Below are positions 13,930 to 15,621 of a stretch of DNA of 15,621 bases, piece by piece (position 1 is the first letter of the stretch; every line of letters begins with the position of its first letter). The notes below the pieces were generated by a model, which made no database searches, had not been told where the DNA came from, and was given only the letters and a program-made list of their open reading frames with translations. Position numbers and translations under genes: made by a program. Where the stretch lies: NCBI GenBank assembly GCA_002371715.1, contig DFGF01000022.1, forward strand, positions 9,801-25,421. The letters are read 5' to 3'. Source of the DNA: Prevotella sp. UBA3757. Its GTDB lineage: Bacteria; Bacteroidota; Bacteroidia; Bacteroidales; Bacteroidaceae.

Positions 13930-14436
13930 TTAGTGCTGTTCAAGTTTTGGGAGTATTTGGGTTAAACGTGTGTTGAAGTCAGGGTCGAGGAAACTCTTAT
14001 AGCATCCGTTGATCAGTTCCTGAGCCTGCACAGCAACCTGCTCTGCCGGCACACTGATGCGCTGCATCTTCATCACGCCAGTCAGGTATTCCCTGACCAT
14101 CCGTTCCGACTCCCGGCGGATGAAGTCCTCGTTGCGGAACACCTTGTCGTAGTCGCGCTTCTGGATGAGTTCCATCTTCTGCCCGTTGAAGGCATAGAGT
14201 TCGATGCCGTCGATGTATGTCCAACTGTGGTAGAGCCCCACCTTCTCCAGGATGACGATGCGGTCGCAGAAGCGGATGCCGCGATAGTAGCGGTGACCGT
14301 TGCCACTCTCATACTCGTCGCAGATAAACATCTTCTGACTGTCGTCCCAAGTAGGGATGTGTACTCTCGGACTGCCGAATGTCGGCAGTATGCTGTCAAA
14401 CAGACTCTTGTTGATTGCCTTGGTCAGTGTTGCCAT
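13930..14436 (-). CDS. Unknown 168-residue protein, paralogue of the 148-residue protein upstream
   Basis: No known family is recognised. The middle is strand-rich: RYYRGIRFCDRIVILEKVG, YIDGIELYAFNGQKMELI; the C-terminal part is helical (about residues 100-168). The same middle, YYK-x-VRL-x-RLVV...LNGIKLFAWDGQKAQLI, occurs in the 148-residue protein at 14501-14947, followed by a similar helical tail, so the two arose by duplication. There is no signal peptide or membrane segment. The stop lies four bases before the helicase ATG, so it is very probably co-transcribed and perhaps works with it. A near-identical 25-base leader precedes both paralogues. Whether it binds DNA, RNA or a protein cannot be said. 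Confidence 0.75.
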   Translation of the reverse strand: MATLTKAINKSLFDSILPTFGSPRVHIPTWDDSQKMFICDEYESGNGHRYYRGIRFCDRIVILEKVGLYHSWTYIDGIELYAFNGQKMELIQKRDYDKVFRNEDFIRRESERMVREYLTGVMKMQRISVPAEQVAVQAQELINGCYKSFLDPDFNTRLTQILPKLEQH

Positions 14437-14446
14437 AGTCGTTGTT

Positions 14447-14471
14447 GGTTTTAATGGTTGAACTTCTGGTT
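14447..14471 (-). promoter_or_regulatory. 25-base conserved leader before the 168-residue protein gene
   Basis: On the - strand this reads AACCAGAAGTT followed by CAACCATTAAAACC. It ends 10 bases before the start codon. It is almost identical to the leader at 14956-14979, differing by one gap and two bases, although the genes after them have diverged much more. It may act in ribosome recruitment, since no Shine-Dalgarno sequence is present. Confidence 0.55.
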
Positions 14472-14487
14472 ATTTGTTATCCTTGTT

Positions 14488-14517
14488 GCAAACAGCGGCC
14501 TCAAGCCAACTGTTTGC
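14488..14517 (-). promoter_or_regulatory. Hairpin spanning the stop codon of the 148-residue protein gene
   Basis: GCAAACAG (14488-14495) and CTGTTTGC (14510-14517) form a perfect 8-base-pair stem with an inner GGC/GCC pairing. The stop codon at 14501-14503 lies inside the loop region. There is no T run after it on the - strand; an mRNA processing or stability element is one possibility. Confidence 0.45.
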
Positions 14518-14947
14518 GTTGCGTTTCTTCTACCATGCTCCTTGCGAAGCAGGCGAGTTCCTGGTCGCTGACGTGTGCTCCTTGTAGTCTCAGTTGTCCC
14601 TCAAGGAAGCCTTTCAACATCAGGATGCTCTGCTCCTTGGCAAAGTACTCATCGAACTTTCTCCAGTTGTCGCCGCCCCAGTACTTCTGGGCAATGAGCT
14701 GGGCTTTCTGTCCGTCCCATGCGAACAACTTGATGCCGTTAAGGAAGGTGTGGATATATCCCTGCCCAAGCTCATAGTACACCACCAGGCGGTTGGATAG
14801 CCTTACCGCCTTGTAGTACATATTTCCTGCTGCGCTGGTGTATCCGAGTGTCAAGAACACGTTCTTGGCAGCATTGTAGGTGATTGACTCGCCCGAGAGG
14901 GCCGGAAGCGCCTTTGCGGCGATGGTCTGAAGTGCATTGTTTTTCAT
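14501..14947 (-). CDS. Unknown 148-residue protein, paralogue of the 168-residue protein
   Basis: No family is recognised. The N-terminus (MKNNALQTIAAKALPALSG) is helical and moderately hydrophobic but lacks a signal-peptide charge pattern and cleavage site. The centre is strand-rich, MYYKAVRLSNRLVVYYELG and LNGIKLFAWDGQKAQLI, and matches the 168-residue protein downstream; the tail (about 90-148) is helical. It has its own promoter at 14994-15025, and a 65-base gap with a shared leader separates it from the paralogue. The two may form a heteromer or act on similar targets, but nothing in the sequence decides this. Confidence 0.75.
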   Translation of the reverse strand: MKNNALQTIAAKALPALSGESITYNAAKNVFLTLGYTSAAGNMYYKAVRLSNRLVVYYELGQGYIHTFLNGIKLFAWDGQKAQLIAQKYWGGDNWRKFDEYFAKEQSILMLKGFLEGQLRLQGAHVSDQELACFARSMVEETQRKQLA

Positions 14948-14955
14948 GTCTTTCA

Positions 14956-14979
14956 GGTTTTATGGTTAAACTTCTAGTT
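14956..14979 (-). promoter_or_regulatory. 24-base conserved leader before the 148-residue protein gene
   Basis: On the - strand this reads AACTAGAAGTT followed by TAACCATAAAACC, ending 8 bases before the ATG at 14947. It is the twin of 14447-14471. A looser form, with AAAACC near the start codon, also precedes the genes starting at 15246 and 11804. Confidence 0.55.
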
Positions 14980-15246
14980 GTTAGTTTGCGATGCAAAGTT
15001 ACATACAATCTGTGAGTTGTACAACGAATATCTCCAATTTAATGGTTCCAGGCCGTCAGGAACAATTACCTTCCTCCTGTGGTTTGTCTGAGCCTGACGC
15101 TTCTCCATGATACGCCTGAGAATACGGATCTGGACACTGGCCGGTTTTACCTGGTTTCTCGAACTCAAGTTGAGGGTTAACACGTCATTCGTTTCTGTAA
15201 TAATCATGGTTTTGTTGTTTGTAGTGTTAGTCTGGTAGTTCTTCAT
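14974..15246 (-). CDS. Small basic protein of unknown function
   Basis: From ATG 15246 this frame encodes 90 residues. The first 13 are rich in Asn and Thr; the core begins at MIITETND (ATG 15207, an alternative start) and contains a basic segment, IRILRRIMEKRQAQ then NHRRKVIVPD, which could bind nucleic acid. No family is recognised. The start context GACTATG, after an A/C-rich leader, is the same as for the genes starting at 14436 and 11804, which favours 15246. The last codons overlap the promoter of the 148-residue protein gene. It could also be a chance frame, though it fills its interval neatly between neighbours on the same strand. Confidence 0.5.
   Translation of the reverse strand: MKNYQTNTTNNKTMIITETNDVLTLNLSSRNQVKPASVQIRILRRIMEKRQAQTNHRRKVIVPDGLEPLNWRYSLYNSQIVCNFASQTNN
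14994..15025 (-). promoter_or_regulatory. Internal promoter before the 148-residue protein gene
   Basis: On the - strand TAACTTTG (plus 14994-15001) is preceded after 20 bases by GTTG (plus 15022-15025), a near match to the -33 TTTG. A transcript would start near 14987, leaving about 40 bases that include the conserved leader. Confidence 0.6.
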
Positions 15247-15290
15247 AGTCTCTGTTGTTTTTTTAGTTGTCAGTACTAGTTTCTTTGGTG

Positions 15291-15324
15291 GCACTCGTCT
15301 CGACTTGGCATCAGAGACGAGTGC
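15291..15324 (-). terminator. Perfect 11-base-pair hairpin after the acidic repeat protein gene
   Basis: GCACTCGTCTC (15291-15301) and GAGACGAGTGC (15314-15324) pair fully around a 12-base loop, 21 bases after the stop of the repeat protein gene. No T run follows on the - strand, so it may attenuate or process the transcript rather than end it. Its CTCGTC/GACGAG core recalls the palindromic units at 11024-11088. Confidence 0.5.
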
Positions 15325-15345
15325 TTGTGGGCGGAGGCCGCAAAG

Positions 15346-15621
15346 TCAGAAGCACACAAGTTCTTCTTCGTAAGCCAACTCTTCGATGTACATGGCCTCA
15401 GCGACAGCTTCCTGTTCAGCCTCGTAAGCCAGTTCCTCAAGGTACATGGCCTCAGCAATAGCTTCCTGCTCTGCCTCGTATGCCAGCTCCTCCAGCATTA
15501 TCTGGTCGAGGACGGCATCCTGTTCAGCCTGACATTCAAGGTCTGCCAGAAGCATCTGCTCCTCAAGAGCCTCCTGTTCTATTTGGGCCTCAAGCTCTGT
15601 AAGCATTCGTTGAAATACACG
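15346..15621 (-). CDS. Acidic protein made of 18-residue repeats (5' partial)
   Basis: The frame is open to the window edge and ends with TGA at 15346-15348, so at least 91 residues are encoded; an ATG at 15606 is the first in view. After about 13 residues come four tandem 18-residue repeats with the pattern (A/I)EQ-(E/D)-A-x-x-x-x-x-(M)-x-(L/I)-x-(E/D)-L-x-x, the last three ending in EELAYE, then a short EELVCF tail. The repeats are rich in Glu, Ala and Leu and predict one long acidic helix, perhaps a coiled coil or an adaptor rod. Copies two to four are the most alike, suggesting recent duplication. No enzyme domain is visible. It lies upstream of the other - strand genes and may be the start of their operon or belong to another. 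Confidence 0.7.
   Translation of the reverse strand, partial: RVFQRMLTELEAQIEQEALEEQMLLADLECQAEQDAVLDQIMLEELAYEAEQEAIAEAMYLEELAYEAEQEAVAEAMYIEELAYEEELVCF
15367..15582 (-). repeat. Four tandem 54-base coding repeats
   Basis: Units lie at 15582-15529, 15528-15475, 15474-15421 and 15420-15367 and keep the reading frame. The last three are the closest, with shared stretches such as CATGGCCTCAGC on the plus strand. Such repeats can gain or lose units by slippage, changing protein length in steps of 18 residues. Confidence 0.8.

Noticed and set aside
12558..13976. A 472-residue + strand frame opposite the helicase gene
   Set aside because: It mirrors the helicase gene on the other strand; the helicase motifs are clear and the + strand product has no domain pattern.

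Overview
The window looks like the chromosome of a Bacteroidales bacterium, most likely Prevotella or a close relative. The reasons are the Bacteroidetes-type promoters (TTTG, 19-20 bases, TAnnTTTG) ahead of several genes, A-rich leaders without Shine-Dalgarno sequences, and housekeeping proteins that read like Bacteroidales families. No tRNA, rRNA, CRISPR array, insertion sequence or integrase was seen. The genus is inference.

Left part (1-6729, all + strand) is ordinary chromosome: the 3' end of a PLP-dependent aminotransferase gene, a LolC/E-type ABC permease, mannonate dehydratase (uxuA) ending in a strong terminator, a Na+/phosphate cotransporter with a PhoU-like tail, and an OmpR-type response regulator overlapping a small sensor kinase gene. 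The phosphate transporter beside a two-component pair suggests, without proving, phosphate signalling.

Middle part (6730-11273) is less ordinary. A 358-base promoter and leader region with several hairpins and a possible 15-residue leader peptide precedes a + strand AAA+ ATPase of the CbxX/CfxQ type with a long, unrecognised N-terminal region. Converging on it is a - strand operon with its own promoter: an FtsZ that appears to be a second, divergent copy (no cell-wall cluster around it, altered T7 loop), overlapping by ATGA with a 203-residue protein of unknown family that looks winged-helix-like. The 581 bases upstream of this ftsZ hold AT-rich repeats, three palindromic units of about 22 bases, a large inverted repeat and a CCATC-rich tract.

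Right part (11274-15621, all - strand) is a compact block: an acidic protein built of 18-residue repeats (its 5' end lies outside the window), a small basic protein, two paralogous small proteins preceded by nearly identical 25-base leaders, a Pif1-like helicase with a long C-terminal extension, and a second member of the winged-helix-like family, paralogous to the ftsZ partner. One internal promoter is visible at 14994-15025.

The most interesting unit is the combination of a divergent FtsZ, two copies of the winged-helix-like family flanking it, an AAA+ ATPase and a Pif1-like helicase. Whether these form one functional system is inference from position and paralogy only.
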